5,395 bases of DNA from assembly GCA_003552885.1 (NCBI GenBank), contig PUPA01000041.1, positions 1 through 5,395 on the forward strand, read 5' to 3'. Position numbers and translations under genes: made by a program. This document shows, one piece after another, positions 5,319 through 5,395 of this stretch. Below the pieces are notes generated by a model, which searched no databases, was not told where the DNA came from, and saw only the letters and a list, made by a program, of their open reading frames with translations. Source of the stretch: Natrialbaceae archaeon. GTDB taxonomy: Archaea; Halobacteriota; Halobacteria; Halobacteriales; Natrialbaceae. How positions within the stretch are numbered: the stretch's first letter is position 1; the number at the start of each line of letters is the position of its first letter.

Positions 5319-5395
5319 TGGATCGGTCGATGCGGATCGGCTTCTATCACGAGTCCGCCGGCACGCGCCACGCCGGCGGGGTCGCGGTCTACACC
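5318..5395 (+). CDS. N-terminus of a probable GT-B (family 4-like) glycosyltransferase, 3' end outside window
   Basis: The frame is open from the ATG at 5318 to the window edge, 26 residues. MRIGFYHESAGTRHAGGVAVYT (residues 5-26) has the typical beginning of GT-B glycosyltransferases: a first beta strand (RIGFYHE) followed by a loop with a Gly pair (GG-V) before the first helix, as in family 4 enzymes that use nucleotide sugars. Such an enzyme would add a sugar to a lipid-linked or surface glycan in the cytoplasm. The ATG overlaps the previous stop (TGATG), indicating translational coupling and an operon with the 321-aa sulfatase-like gene. A second in-frame ATG at 5330 (Met5) would start the protein directly at MRIGF, as many relatives do; neither has an SD. 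Only 26 residues are visible, so the family call rests on one motif. Confidence 0.65.
   Translation, partial: MDRSMRIGFYHESAGTRHAGGVAVYT

Overview
The window comes from a haloarchaeon (class Halobacteria); no genus can be named. The DNA is very GC-rich, the soluble proteins are rich in Asp and Glu, and three of the genes have no ribosome binding site. Those three carry an A/T-rich element about 30 nt before the ATG, as expected for leaderless archaeal transcripts. The content suggests part of a cell-surface polysaccharide or glycoprotein-glycan cluster.

Layout. Positions 1-1091 (+) hold the 3' end of one gene and a complete second gene. Both are built only from repeats of one roughly 85-residue acidic beta-type domain, and they overlap by ATGA. 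The repeat pattern runs across the junction, so they may be one protein split by a frameshift, or a duplicated, translationally coupled pair. A 34-bp spacer with a perfect GC-rich hairpin separates them from a convergent gene (1126-2616, -) for a Wzx-type lipid-linked glycan flippase. A 180-bp divergent promoter region follows. Then come two different alkaline-phosphatase-superfamily enzymes on the + strand: a sulfatase-like protein of 463 aa (2797-4188) and a shorter sulfatase-like protein of 321 aa (4353-5318). The second overlaps by one base (TGATG) the start of a probable GT-B glycosyltransferase (5318 onward), which is cut by the window end.

How the genes may work together (inference). 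The glycosyltransferase would build a lipid-linked glycan on the cytoplasmic side and the flippase would move it outward. The two sulfatase/phosphatase-fold enzymes would trim or transfer sulfate or phosphate-type groups on it. The repeat proteins may be the end of a surface or glycan-associated protein, but the window shows no signal peptide for them.

I see no RNA gene, insertion sequence, CRISPR array or integration site. The most notable observations are the repeat array broken by an ATGA overlap with a good Shine-Dalgarno, and identical TAACAA elements exactly 32 nt before the ATG of both sulfatase-like genes. Also notable is the replacement of the usual sulfatase CxPSR signature by S-A-P-S-Y.
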